The notes under the pieces: model-generated
The model's input: the letters and a program-made list of their open reading frames with translations, nothing else
Databases searched by the model: none
What the model was told of the DNA's origin: nothing
Translations under genes and position numbers: made by a program
In this document: positions 29,400 through 37,308 of the stretch, one piece after another
Numbering within the stretch: the first letter of the stretch is position 1
Layout: the number at the start of each line of letters is the position of its first letter
Assembly: GCA_017407905.1 (NCBI GenBank)
Contig: JAFQVS010000074.1
Coordinates: forward strand, 1-58,881
Length of the DNA: 58,881 nt
From: Bacteroidaceae bacterium
GTDB taxonomy: Bacteria > Bacteroidota > Bacteroidia > Bacteroidales > Bacteroidaceae
Reading direction: 5' to 3'

Positions 29400-29443
29400 A
29401 AAAACTTTTACCCTGCGTTTTTTAATACAAGGCAAAAGTTTTT
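29400..29443 (-). terminator. Terminator after gldE
   Basis: Imperfect 15-bp arms (29400-29414, 29429-29443) ending in a U run on the minus strand, 28 bases past the gldE stop. Confidence 0.7.
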
Positions 29444-29471
29444 ATTATACTCGCAAAAAGGGGGGGAAGGA

Positions 29472-30812
29472 TTACTGCTCCTCGGCAGCGGGCATCACAG
29501 CCTTTATGCGCACAAGGCGATGCTTGTCCTTCTGCATAACCTCGAAGACAATGCCGTTGCAGGTGATTTTCTCGTGCAGACGCGGAAACTCGCCCTTGAG
29601 CTCAAGCAAAAGGCCTGCCAACGTATCGGCCTCGCCCACATAATCCTCAAAATCGTCGCTGTCAAGATTCATTATCTTGTAAAAATCGCTTAGGAGAGTG
29701 CGGCCGTCAAACTCGACAGTATTCTCGTCGATGCGCTCGTAGGTGCTGTCGGGCTCGTCAAACTCGTCGTTAATCTCGCCCACAATCTCCTCGACAATAT
29801 CCTCAAGCGTGATAAGGCCCGAAACGCCGCCAAACTCATCGACAACAATTGCCATATGCACGCGCACAGCCTGAAAATCGCACAAAAGGTCATCAATTTT
29901 CTTTGTCTCGGGCACAAAATAGGGCTGTCTCAGAAGCGTCTGCCAGCGGAAATTATTGCCGCGTGTAAGATAAGGAATAAGGTCTTTTATATAAAGCACG
30001 CCGCGAATATCATCCTGTCGGTCGCCGTGCACCGGGATGCGCGAATAAGCATTCTCGGCAGCGCAGCGCAGCACCTCGTCGAATGGGGCGTGAATATCGA
30101 GCATCACCATATCCATACGCGAGGTCATAATATCCTTTACCGTCTCGTCGCCGAAACGAATAATGCCCTCAAGCATATTTTTCTGTTCGCTAATCTCGCG
30201 CGTGTCGGTAAGTTCGAGCGCCTGCTCAAGCTCATCTACCGAGAGCGAGAAATTCTCCTTTTTTGTCAGTTTCTCGGTGAAACGTGTCGAGCGCACCAAA
30301 ATAGCCGAGAAAGGCGACAGCAGGCGATGCAGTGCATACAGTCCGCCCGAGGTAAAACGCGCATACGTCCACGTATTATTCTTTGAATAGAGCTTGGGCA
30401 TCACCTCGCCAAAGAGCAACAGCAGGAAGGTTAAAATAACCGTAAGCAGCAAAAATTCCATCCACGGCGCAGCAAAGGTAAGCACCGACATAAAAAAGTA
30501 ATTCAGCAGCATTACAATACCCACATTAACAAAGTCGTTGGCAATGAGAATGGTAGCCAACAGACGCTCGGGGTCGCTCAGCAGATAGAGGATGCGCTTA
30601 TCCGTGGCCGATTCACTCTCGGCACACTTATCGAGTTGCGACTGTGTGAGCGAAAAGAACGAAATTTCCGAGCCCGAGACAAAAGCCGACACCATCAGCA
30701 GAAACAGCGCAACCACAAACGCCGCAATTGCAGTTGTATCGGGTGCCTGAACCGAGATTCCGGGCAGTGCTGCACCAAAGCACTGCAACAAGGCTAAAAA
30801 ATCAATATCCAT
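29472..30812 (-). CDS. gldE: CNNM/CorC-type membrane protein, GldE-like
   Basis: The 446 residues comprise a DUF21 (CNNM) membrane domain of about three or four helices (about 30-190), a CBS pair (about 215-340, with DIMTSRMDMVMLD and VVDEFGGVSGLITLEDIVEEIVGEI), and a C-terminal CorC_HlyC domain. It sits directly downstream of ssb (24 bases), the neighbourhood of gldE in Bacteroidetes. In gliding species GldE supports GldD in motility and type IX secretion, but non-gliding Bacteroidales also have this gene, so a metal-transport or membrane-homeostasis role is equally possible. Confidence 0.8.
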   Translation of the reverse strand: MDIDFLALLQCFGAALPGISVQAPDTTAIAAFVVALFLLMVSAFVSGSEISFFSLTQSQLDKCAESESATDKRILYLLSDPERLLATILIANDFVNVGIVMLLNYFFMSVLTFAAPWMEFLLLTVILTFLLLLFGEVMPKLYSKNNTWTYARFTSGGLYALHRLLSPFSAILVRSTRFTEKLTKKENFSLSVDELEQALELTDTREISEQKNMLEGIIRFGDETVKDIMTSRMDMVMLDIHAPFDEVLRCAAENAYSRIPVHGDRQDDIRGVLYIKDLIPYLTRGNNFRWQTLLRQPYFVPETKKIDDLLCDFQAVRVHMAIVVDEFGGVSGLITLEDIVEEIVGEINDEFDEPDSTYERIDENTVEFDGRTLLSDFYKIMNLDSDDFEDYVGEADTLAGLLLELKGEFPRLHEKITCNGIVFEVMQKDKHRLVRIKAVMPAAEEQ

Positions 30813-30836
30813 TATTTATAATAGTCGGATTCCGAA

Positions 30837-31214
30837 TTATATTCCATTATTGGGTGCTTCAGATGCGGGCGCCCCCATTGCGCGCGGCGAGAGCATCTCC
30901 ATCGTCTCGGCCAAAATCTCGGTGCGGTAACGACGTATTCCATTCTGGTCCTCGTATGTATTTGTTCTTATCTTGCCCTCTATATATATTCTGTCGCCTT
31001 TATGAACATATCTCTCGGCCACCTCGGCAAGGCCACCCCACAGCACAATATTATGCCACTCGGTGCGCTCGGGCACCTGCGTGCCATTCTGAAGCGTATA
31101 AGCACGCTCGGTGGTAGCAATGACAAGATTGGCCACGGCCACATTACGGTCGAGGTGTCTTACGTCGGGCTCTTTGCCCACATTACCTATCAATATAACT
31201 TTATTTACAGACAT
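30837..31214 (-). CDS. ssb: Single-stranded DNA-binding protein lacking the acidic tip
   Basis: The 125 residues begin MSVNKVILIGNVGKEPDVRH and complete one OB fold (WHNIVLWGGLAEVAERYVHKGDRIYIEGKI...YRTEILAETMEML). After the fold only about 15 residues remain, ending SEAPNNGI. The usual long linker and acidic DDxPF tip, which recruits partner proteins, are missing. Reading past the stop in the other frames does not restore a DDxPF tip. The gene is followed by gldE. In related genomes I recall mutY between HU and ssb; no mutY is present here. Confidence 0.9.
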   Translation of the reverse strand: MSVNKVILIGNVGKEPDVRHLDRNVAVANLVIATTERAYTLQNGTQVPERTEWHNIVLWGGLAEVAERYVHKGDRIYIEGKIRTNTYEDQNGIRRYRTEILAETMEMLSPRAMGAPASEAPNNGI

Positions 31215-31413
31215 ATCACAATATTTTTAATTTTGCAAATTTACGACAAAAAAAACAGAAAAAGGCAAAATTATACACATAATATTAAGAAACGGCCACA
31301 AACTTCGACATAAGAAAGTGAGAAACAATGCAAATGAGAAACAAAAAATGTACAAAATGAGCCTTTTTTCACAAAAAAAAGCAATTAAATTTCGGGATAA
31401 GTAAAAAAAGCTA

Positions 31414-31421
31414 TATATTTG
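31414..31421 (+). promoter_or_regulatory. -7 promoter element upstream of HU
   Basis: TATATTTG matches TAnnTTTG, with TTTC 20 bases upstream in the -33 position. It is about 50 bases before the HU start codon. Confidence 0.5.
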
Positions 31422-31472
31422 CCGACCGAAAAACAGAAAAAATACAATTCACTTATAATAAAATACAAAAAA

Positions 31473-31748
31473 ATGACAAAAGCAGAGGTTGTTAACGAAA
31501 TTGCAAAAAAGACAGGTATTGAAAAGGCCGCAGTCCTTTCGACCGTCGAAGCATTTATGGATGTAGTAAAAGAGTCATTATCAAACCACGAGCCCGTTTA
31601 TTTGCGCGGCTTTGGTAGTTTCATCATCAAGGAGAGAGCAGAGAAGACCGCACGTGATATACACAAGGAAACAACACTTATTATTCCCGCGCACTCTATC
31701 CCCGCTTTCAAGCCTGCAAAGACATTCGTAAATGAAGTAAAGAAATAA
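31473..31748 (+). CDS. HU family DNA-binding protein
   Basis: Starting at the internal ATG gives the standard family opening MTKAEVVNEIAKKTG and 91 residues. The upstream extension of the frame overlaps the promoter and is not part of the gene. Conserved features are the EAFMDVVKESL helix, the GFGSF turn, and the beta-arm with Pro at the tip (LIIPAHSIPAFKPAKTF). It binds and bends DNA non-specifically as a dimer and helps organise the nucleoid. The small ribosomal-type peptide gene follows 32 bases later. Confidence 0.92.
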   Translation: MTKAEVVNEIAKKTGIEKAAVLSTVEAFMDVVKESLSNHEPVYLRGFGSFIIKERAEKTARDIHKETTLIIPAHSIPAFKPAKTFVNEVKK

Positions 31749-31780
31749 ATTATTCATTAACTTAATAAACATTATCAACT

Positions 31781-31873
31781 ATGCCCAGCGGTAAGAAAAA
31801 GAAAAGACATAAAATGTCAACGCACAAGCGTAAAAAAAGATTGAGAAAGAACAGACATAAGAGCAAGAAGTAA
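31781..31873 (+). CDS. 30-residue basic peptide, AURKAIP1/COX24 (mS38-like) type
   Basis: An ATG at 31781 opens a 30-codon frame made almost entirely of Lys, Arg and His: MPSGKKKKRHKMSTHKRKKR followed by LRKNRHKSKK. It matches the pattern of the short Bacteroidetes proteins named for the AURKAIP1/COX24 C-terminal domain, whose mitochondrial relative is mS38 of the small ribosomal subunit. The likely role is ribosome binding. It lies between HU and RNase G on the same strand. Its length puts it below common gene-calling limits, so it is easily missed. Confidence 0.8.
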   Translation: MPSGKKKKRHKMSTHKRKKRLRKNRHKSKK

Positions 31874-31891
31874 TTAAATGTCTGAATGAAT

Positions 31892-31946
31892 ACAAAGAAC
31901 AAACTTGCCGAACACAAAAAAAAGATGTAGCAAGTTTGTTCTTTGT
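31892..31946 (+). other. Long hairpin between the mS38-like gene and RNase G
   Basis: Perfect 17-bp arms (31892-31908 and 31930-31946) with a 21-base loop. No T run follows on either strand, so it is not a standard terminator. A second stem, AGGCCTC/GAGGCCT, lies at about 32042-32070. Both fall within the presumed 5' leader of the RNase G gene. Confidence 0.6.
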
Positions 31947-32096
31947 GTTAAAAAAATGCAAGCGTCTCTTTTCAAAAAAAAGACACAAGCAATAATCAAC
32001 AGCACCAAAAGCCCCATAAAAGGGCCACTTTTCGGGGAGAAAGGCCTCGCCCCACAGAAGTAAGAGGCCTGCAACTAAATCAAAATAAAAGTAATA

Positions 32097-33674
32097 GTGA
32101 TAAGTGAACTCATAATAAATGTTCAGCCCGAAGAGGTCTCCATAGCCATCACCGAAGATAAGCAGCTTGTGGAGTTTCAGAAGGAGGAACAGAGCGCATC
32201 ATTCTCGGTAGGCAACATCTACCTCGGCCGCGTAAAGAAGATTATGCCCGGCCTGAATGCCTGCTTCGTGGACGTGGGTTCCGAAAAAGACGCATTCCTA
32301 CACTATTTAGATTTAGGGCCACAATTCTACTCTCTACAAAAATACCTCAAGCAGATAATGAGCGACCGCAAAAAGGGTTTCCCAATGTCGAAGGCATCCA
32401 TAATGCCCGAAAAAGGGAAAGAGGGAAACATCTCCGATGCCCTTCAGACAGGACAAGAGATTCTTGTTCAGGTAACAAAAGAGCCCATAAGCACAAAGGG
32501 CCCCCGTCTGACAGGCGAAATTTCCTTTGCCGGCCGTTTCTTGATACTCATCCCCTTTGAGGACAAAGTATCAGTATCGTCAAAAATAAAATCGCCCGAG
32601 GAGCGCACCCGACTAAAGCAACTGCTTCAGAGCATAAAGCCCAAGAATTTCGGAGTAATAGTGCGCACAGTGGCCGAGGGCAAACGCGTAGCCGAGCTCG
32701 ACAGCGAGCTGCGACAGCTCATCGACAGTTGGGAAAATCTTATAACAAAGGCACGCACGTGCATAAAGCCCCCCACCCTTGTCCACGAAGAGTCCGACCG
32801 CACGGTAGCCCTGCTGCGCGACCTCTTCAACCCCTCGTACGAGAGCATCCACGTGAACAACGTCGATGTGTGGAAAGATATAAAAAAATACGTCGCTCAA
32901 ATAGCCCCCGAACGAGCCGAGATAGTAAAACTCTACAAAGGCGAATTACCCATATTCGACCATTTTGCAATAACCAAACAGATAAAATCGTCGTTCGGAC
33001 GCATCGTATCGTTCAAAGGAGGCGCCTATTTAGTGATTGAGCACACCGAGGCAATGCACGTAGTTGACGTAAACAGCGGCAACAGAGCACGCAACAACGC
33101 AACAACACAAGAAGAGAATGCTCTTGCCGTTAATCTGGCAGCAGCCGACGAGCTTGCGCGTCAACTGAGGCTCCGTGATATGGGCGGAATAATTGTTGTC
33201 GATTTTATTGATATGGACAAATCCGAGAACCGCCAAAAGCTCTACGAGCGAATGACCGAAAATATGGAGCACGACCGCGCCAAGCACAACATTCTGCCAT
33301 TGAGCAAATTCGGGCTTATGCAGATTACGCGCCAAAGAGTGCGTCCCGTAACAGATATGCCGGTCGAAGAGAAATGTCCCACCTGTTTCGGCAAGGGCAA
33401 GGTACAATCGTCCATACTGTTTACCGACACATTAGAGAGTAAAATAAACACCTTAGTAAATAGCACCGGTGTACGCCGATTCACACTACGCATACACCCC
33501 TACGTTGCCGCATACGTGAACAAAGGGTTCATCTCCCTGTATCGCCGCTGGCAAATGAAATACGGATTGGGAATACGCGTCATCCCCGATCAAAGCCTTG
33601 CTTTCTTGGAGTATCATTTCTACGATGCTTCGGGCAAGGAGATTGATATGAAAGAGGAATCCGAAGTAAAATGA
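32097..33674 (+). CDS. rng: Ribonuclease G/E family endoribonuclease
   Basis: A 525-residue protein starting at GTG (32097-32099), which yields the usual opening ISELIINVQPEEVSIAITED. An S1 domain spans about 35-130. The catalytic metal site is D324 (VVDVNSGNR) and D369 (VVDFIDM), matching D303 and D346 of E. coli RNase E. The zinc link is C427 and C430 (CPTC). No extended degradosome scaffold is present, so it is an RNase G-like form that processes rRNA and decays mRNA. The 5' leader has strong stems, possibly substrates for self-regulation. Confidence 0.93.
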   Translation: MISELIINVQPEEVSIAITEDKQLVEFQKEEQSASFSVGNIYLGRVKKIMPGLNACFVDVGSEKDAFLHYLDLGPQFYSLQKYLKQIMSDRKKGFPMSKASIMPEKGKEGNISDALQTGQEILVQVTKEPISTKGPRLTGEISFAGRFLILIPFEDKVSVSSKIKSPEERTRLKQLLQSIKPKNFGVIVRTVAEGKRVAELDSELRQLIDSWENLITKARTCIKPPTLVHEESDRTVALLRDLFNPSYESIHVNNVDVWKDIKKYVAQIAPERAEIVKLYKGELPIFDHFAITKQIKSSFGRIVSFKGGAYLVIEHTEAMHVVDVNSGNRARNNATTQEENALAVNLAAADELARQLRLRDMGGIIVVDFIDMDKSENRQKLYERMTENMEHDRAKHNILPLSKFGLMQITRQRVRPVTDMPVEEKCPTCFGKGKVQSSILFTDTLESKINTLVNSTGVRRFTLRIHPYVAAYVNKGFISLYRRWQMKYGLGIRVIPDQSLAFLEYHFYDASGKEIDMKEESEVK

Positions 33675-33697
33675 CAATTAAGTCAATAGTTTTTTTT

Positions 33698-33730
33698 AAG
33701 CGCGTGTGCCATTTTGGGACACACGCGCTT
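33698..33730 (+). terminator. Terminator after rng
   Basis: A GC-rich stem (AAGCGCGTGT with ACACGCGCTT) around a short loop, about 23 bases after the rng stop and followed by a T-rich stretch. Confidence 0.85.
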
Positions 33731-33822
33731 ATTTATTCGTTCCTTTTTACAAAACTGCCACTCCAAACTATCCGATGCACAATTCTCGACAAAAGCATTG
33801 TGCAACAGCCATAATATAGTCA

Positions 33823-34263
33823 TTAAGATTTTTTACGCGCCGCAAAGAGATAAATGATAAAAAAGAACAGATAAAAACATCCTAATAAGAAAAGCCAGAA
33901 GAAAGTAAATATTGCAACAATACTCGACATTTCACTATCCAAATGCCCACCATTATAGTTGTTTACCTTCCACGATATAGCCTCATCTACCATCACCCAA
34001 TAATAAAATACCGTCGGTGCAATATTCAGCGCTAATATAACATTAAAAAAAATATCCAGAGGCTTTAGATTCAAGCTCGGAAGAAGCTGCCACTTTCCCG
34101 CGCGGTTCAGAAACAGATAATAATAGGGAAAAAACAGAAGAAACAGCAATAATGCCGAAAATTCCAATAGATCATCATCGACAAAGTCATACAACCAATA
34201 GTAAAAAAACAGAAACAGGAGTGTCAGAATTACAGCACCCGACCATCTAATAATCTTCTTCAT
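33823..34263 (-). CDS. Small four-helix membrane protein, unknown
   Basis: The second ATG (34263), followed by Lys-Lys, is chosen; it gives 146 residues, while the first ATG would add six. Four hydrophobic segments are apparent (around 5-25, 32-50, 65-88 and 112-140), and the protein ends in Lys-rich residues. No domain is recognised. It stands alone between the rng terminator and comF. Its AT-rich sequence differs slightly from its neighbours. I suggest no function. Confidence 0.6.
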   Translation of the reverse strand: MKKIIRWSGAVILTLLFLFFYYWLYDFVDDDLLEFSALLLFLLFFPYYYLFLNRAGKWQLLPSLNLKPLDIFFNVILALNIAPTVFYYWVMVDEAISWKVNNYNGGHLDSEMSSIVAIFTFFWLFLLGCFYLFFFIIYLFAARKKS

Positions 34264-34343
34264 AATACTATAATCAAACATTAAACATTAAAAATCAAAC
34301 AGTTACTAAGGAGACAAAACAACATTCGCATAATTGGCATTTT

Positions 34344-35030
34344 TTAAAAATCGTTGCACGAATAGGCAAGAGTAAAGACCGTTACCCGACAGCCCGCCGA
34401 GGAGAGGGCACGCGCGCAGTCGGCAATTGTGGCGCCGGTTGTCAGGACGTCGTCAACCAGAAGTACGTGCTTGCCACGGATGGCCTCGGGGTTAGAGACC
34501 GCGAAAATTCCCTCGACATTTCGCCACCGCTGCTCGCGACTCTTGTGTGTCTGTGTCTCGTTGGCCTTTGTACGGCTCACGCACCCCTTACACACGGGAA
34601 TCCCCGTAATTTGCGACACTCCCGAAGCAATATAATCGCACTGATTATAGCCTCGACTGCGCTCTTTCTTCCTCGAGAGAGGCAGAGGCACTATAAGCTC
34701 CACCCCATCGAAAAAACCGCTCTTCGATAGTTCTATGGCTGCATTACGCCCGAGCATAAGCCCCACCTGCGGCCGATTCTTATATTTGAGGCTGTGCAGC
34801 AGACGATTGTAGGGCGAGCCTTTGCTGTAAAAGAAATACGAGGCTGCGCGCTCAACGGGAACGATACCCCAAAAGATTTTCTCAATCTCGGCACGGCGAG
34901 GCTCGTCGATGAGCGGCAGGGCCATCAGACAATTGAGACAGAGCTCCCGCTCGCCACCCGAGAGCGGCTCGCCACACACCACGCAACGACGCGGCAGGAT
35001 AAAGTCGAAAAGGTCAGAAATCCATTTCAT
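34344..35030 (-). CDS. ComF family phosphoribosyltransferase-like protein
   Basis: The 228 residues have an N-terminal zinc-ribbon-like part (CVVCGEPLSGGERELCLNC) and a type-I phosphoribosyltransferase domain with the PRPP-binding loop VLLVDDVLTTGATIADC. ComF proteins take part in DNA uptake in competent bacteria and are widespread without natural competence; the reaction is not firmly known. The gene start overlaps the end of recX by 17 bases, so the two are translationally linked. Confidence 0.9.
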   Translation of the reverse strand: MKWISDLFDFILPRRCVVCGEPLSGGERELCLNCLMALPLIDEPRRAEIEKIFWGIVPVERAASYFFYSKGSPYNRLLHSLKYKNRPQVGLMLGRNAAIELSKSGFFDGVELIVPLPLSRKKERSRGYNQCDYIASGVSQITGIPVCKGCVSRTKANETQTHKSREQRWRNVEGIFAVSNPEAIRGKHVLLVDDVLTTGATIADCARALSSAGCRVTVFTLAYSCNDF

Positions 35031-35490
35031 CGGGGTTGAATTTTATTGCCTGCATAATAAGGTGAGGCTCGAAGCCTCGGCCGACGGCGAAGCGCAGAAT
35101 CTTCTGCTGCGAGGCATAGTCGGCTTTTCCACGAAGCTCGCGACGTTTCGTTGCAACAACCGCCTGCATAATTCCCATATACTCCTCATCGTCTATCGTC
35201 GCAAGCGCCTCGGCGACACACTCGGGCGCCACTTTTTTCTCGCGCAGAGCCGCGGCTATTTTCACCCGTCCCCAACGATTGAAGCGCAATTTATCGGCAA
35301 CAAAAGCCCGTGCGTAACGCTCTTCGCTGATAAAATTCTCATTTATCAGCCGCTGAACGATGCGCCGCTGCGCCGCGGCATCCATCCCCCACAGGGCGAG
35401 CTTGGCCGTAACCTCGCATATACAACGCTCACAGGTTGTACAATAGGCCGCAGCCTTGTTAAGAGCCTCAGCCTCACTGAATTCTTTCAT
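35014..35490 (-). CDS. recX: Regulatory protein RecX
   Basis: The ATG at 35490 gives 158 residues (MKEFSEAEALNKAAAYC); the TTG 14 codons upstream is rejected. The protein is all-helical with the three-helix RecX repeats: RRIVQRLINENFISEERYARAFVADKLRFNRWGRVKIAAAL, a family hallmark. RecX limits RecA filament growth. It is paired with comF rather than recA here; the 17-base overlap with comF implies a two-gene operon. Length is normal for the family. Confidence 0.9.
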   Translation of the reverse strand: MKEFSEAEALNKAAAYCTTCERCICEVTAKLALWGMDAAAQRRIVQRLINENFISEERYARAFVADKLRFNRWGRVKIAAALREKKVAPECVAEALATIDDEEYMGIMQAVVATKRRELRGKADYASQQKILRFAVGRGFEPHLIMQAIKFNPDEMDF

Positions 35491-35756
35491 TTTAACAAAC
35501 GTATCTTTAAGATTACTGCCAATGTGCAACAATCAGCTTTTAATACATAAAAAAGGCATAAAGCCCGCACGAAAATCTATGCACGCTGCCATTCTTACTC
35601 TTTATCCAAACACAAAATTAACAAAAAACAAGAAAAAAAACAAACTTTTTTTAATCGTGAAGCGTAGGAGAATAACAATTTTTCACCTTATATAATAGCA
35701 AGCAAAACAAATTCAAGCAAATTTAAAGAAAAATTAAAAAAAAGTTACGCAATCTA

Positions 35757-35786
35757 TTGTTTTAACTAAAAATATTCATACATTTG
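35757..35786 (+). promoter_or_regulatory. Promoter of the threonine leader/apgM/thrC operon
   Basis: TTG (35757-35759), a 19-base spacer and TACATTTG (35779-35786) fit the Bacteroidetes consensus. The leader peptide start codon follows 23 bases after the -7 element, leaving a very short 5' leader. Confidence 0.8.
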
Positions 35787-35808
35787 CCAACGACACGTAA
35801 AAAAACAG

Positions 35809-35916
35809 ATGAACAGCAACAGCCTACATACAACGATAATTCTCACTACTACCATAGCTTCTGCTATTGGTAGCACCACAAGCTGTACATCTACCACAAT
35901 TACCCTTAGGGGTTAG
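35809..35916 (+). CDS. Threonine-rich leader peptide (attenuator) of the apgM-thrC operon
   Basis: A 35-codon frame from ATG to TAG, directly behind a consensus promoter and an A-rich initiation site. It encodes 11 threonines (residues 8, 9, 13-15, 23, 24, 27, 29, 30, 32) and 5 isoleucines (10, 11, 16, 20, 31), the composition of thr operon leader peptides such as E. coli ThrL. Downstream lie the predicted homoserine kinase and threonine synthase genes. Within the frame, 35852-35858 pairs with 35863-35870 (one bulge), and 35902-35906 pairs with 35915-35919 across the stop codon. I infer that ribosome stalling at Thr/Ile codons controls transcription of the operon. A strong intrinsic terminator was not identified. 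Confidence 0.82.
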   Translation: MNSNSLHTTIILTTTIASAIGSTTSCTSTTITLRG

Positions 35917-36071
35917 GGTTATATTTCTTGTTTCTACGCGAAACATCTTTTCGGTACTTTTCTTATTTTTTACAACAGCAGACAATTGCAGCAAGCAGTT
36001 TGCATTATTAACCCGGTAGCACGTAAAATATTACGATGCACAGCCACCCTTTATACAAAAAGGGAAAAATT

Positions 36072-37295
36072 ATGACAAAAAAAATGAAACATATTATAAT
36101 TTTAGGAGACGGGATGGCCGATTGGCCAATAGATTCATTAGGCGGAAAAACAATTATGCAGGCAGCCCACACCCCCTATATGGACAAGCTGGCCCGCGAG
36201 GGGCGTTGCGGCCGTCTCATCACCGTTGCCGACGGCTTCCACCCCGGCAGCGAGGTTGCCAATATGTCAGTACTCGGCTACGACCTGCAAAAGGTCTATG
36301 AAGGGCGCGGCCCGTTAGAGGCTGCCAGCATAGGCGTCGAGCTCGAGAGCGACGAGCTTGCTTTGCGCTGCAATATTGTCAGCATAAACGACCACATACT
36401 GAAGAACCACTCGGCCGGACACATTACCACCGCCGAGGCCGACATTCTTGTAAAGTATCTGCAAGAACATTTGGGCAACGAGCGTGTGCGCTTTCACACG
36501 GGCATACAATATCGTCATCTGCTTGTAATAAAAGGGGGCGACAAACGCATCAGCTGCACCCCTCCGCACGATATTCCGGGAGAGAATTATATACCCCATC
36601 TTGTAAAAGCCGACACTCCCGAGGCCGAGCCGACAGCCCGCCTCGTAAACGAGCTTATCGTAAAGTCGCAGCAGTTGCTTGCCCGCCACCCGCTGAACAT
36701 ACAGCGCGTGAGCGAGGGGAAAGACCCCGCCAACAGCATCTGGCCGTGGGGCGGCGGCTACCGTCCGCAGATGGAGAGCCTCGGCAGCAGATTTCCGCAG
36801 ATTAAGAGCGGTTCGGTAATATCGGCCGTTGACCTTATCCGCGGCATAGGGCGATACGCAGGACTGCGCGTACTCGACGTCGAGGGGGCGACAGGCCTTT
36901 ACGACACAAGCTACGAGAATAAGACCGCGGCACTGCTCGAAGCACTAAAAGAGGACGATTTTGTCTATCTGCACGTCGAGGCCAGCGACGAGGCGGGACA
37001 CGAGGGTAACGTCGCCCTCAAGATACGCACTGTCGAGAATCTCGACAGTCGCGCCGTGGGCCCCATCTACGAGGCCGTCAAGCAGTGGGACGAGCCCGTG
37101 GCAATAGCCATCCTCCCCGACCACCCCACCCCCTGCAAACACCGCACACACACTGCCGAACCCGTCCCCTTCCTCGTGTGGCATCCCGGGATAACCCCCG
37201 ACAGCGTCGGCACATTTGACGAGGCGGCAGCAAATGACGGCAGCTACGGACTTATGCAAAGAGACGAGTTTATAAACGCATTTATGAATAATTGA
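36072..37295 (+). CDS. Predicted homoserine kinase, ApgM (cofactor-independent phosphoglycerate mutase) family
   Basis: The ATG at 36072 gives 407 residues; the ATG four codons later (MKHIIILGDGMADW) is equally possible. The alkaline-phosphatase-superfamily core is clear: LGDGMADWP metal site, HPGSEVANMSVLGYD with the acceptor serine, then EASDEAGHEGN and LPDHPTPC metal ligands. This family is often called phosphoglycerate mutase, but the branch next to thrC is proposed to be a homoserine kinase (TIGR02535). The Thr/Ile-rich leader peptide upstream and thrC 13 bases downstream strongly support homoserine phosphorylation in threonine synthesis. No aspartokinase/homoserine dehydrogenase gene is adjacent. 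Confidence 0.88.
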   Translation: MTKKMKHIIILGDGMADWPIDSLGGKTIMQAAHTPYMDKLAREGRCGRLITVADGFHPGSEVANMSVLGYDLQKVYEGRGPLEAASIGVELESDELALRCNIVSINDHILKNHSAGHITTAEADILVKYLQEHLGNERVRFHTGIQYRHLLVIKGGDKRISCTPPHDIPGENYIPHLVKADTPEAEPTARLVNELIVKSQQLLARHPLNIQRVSEGKDPANSIWPWGGGYRPQMESLGSRFPQIKSGSVISAVDLIRGIGRYAGLRVLDVEGATGLYDTSYENKTAALLEALKEDDFVYLHVEASDEAGHEGNVALKIRTVENLDSRAVGPIYEAVKQWDEPVAIAILPDHPTPCKHRTHTAEPVPFLVWHPGITPDSVGTFDEAAANDGSYGLMQRDEFINAFMNN

Positions 37296-37308
37296 CAAAG
37301 AGAATCTT

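Noticed and set aside
31419-31472. An 18-residue N-terminal extension of HU
   Set aside because: The extension overlaps the -7 element and does not match the HU family; the internal ATG gives the standard N-terminus.
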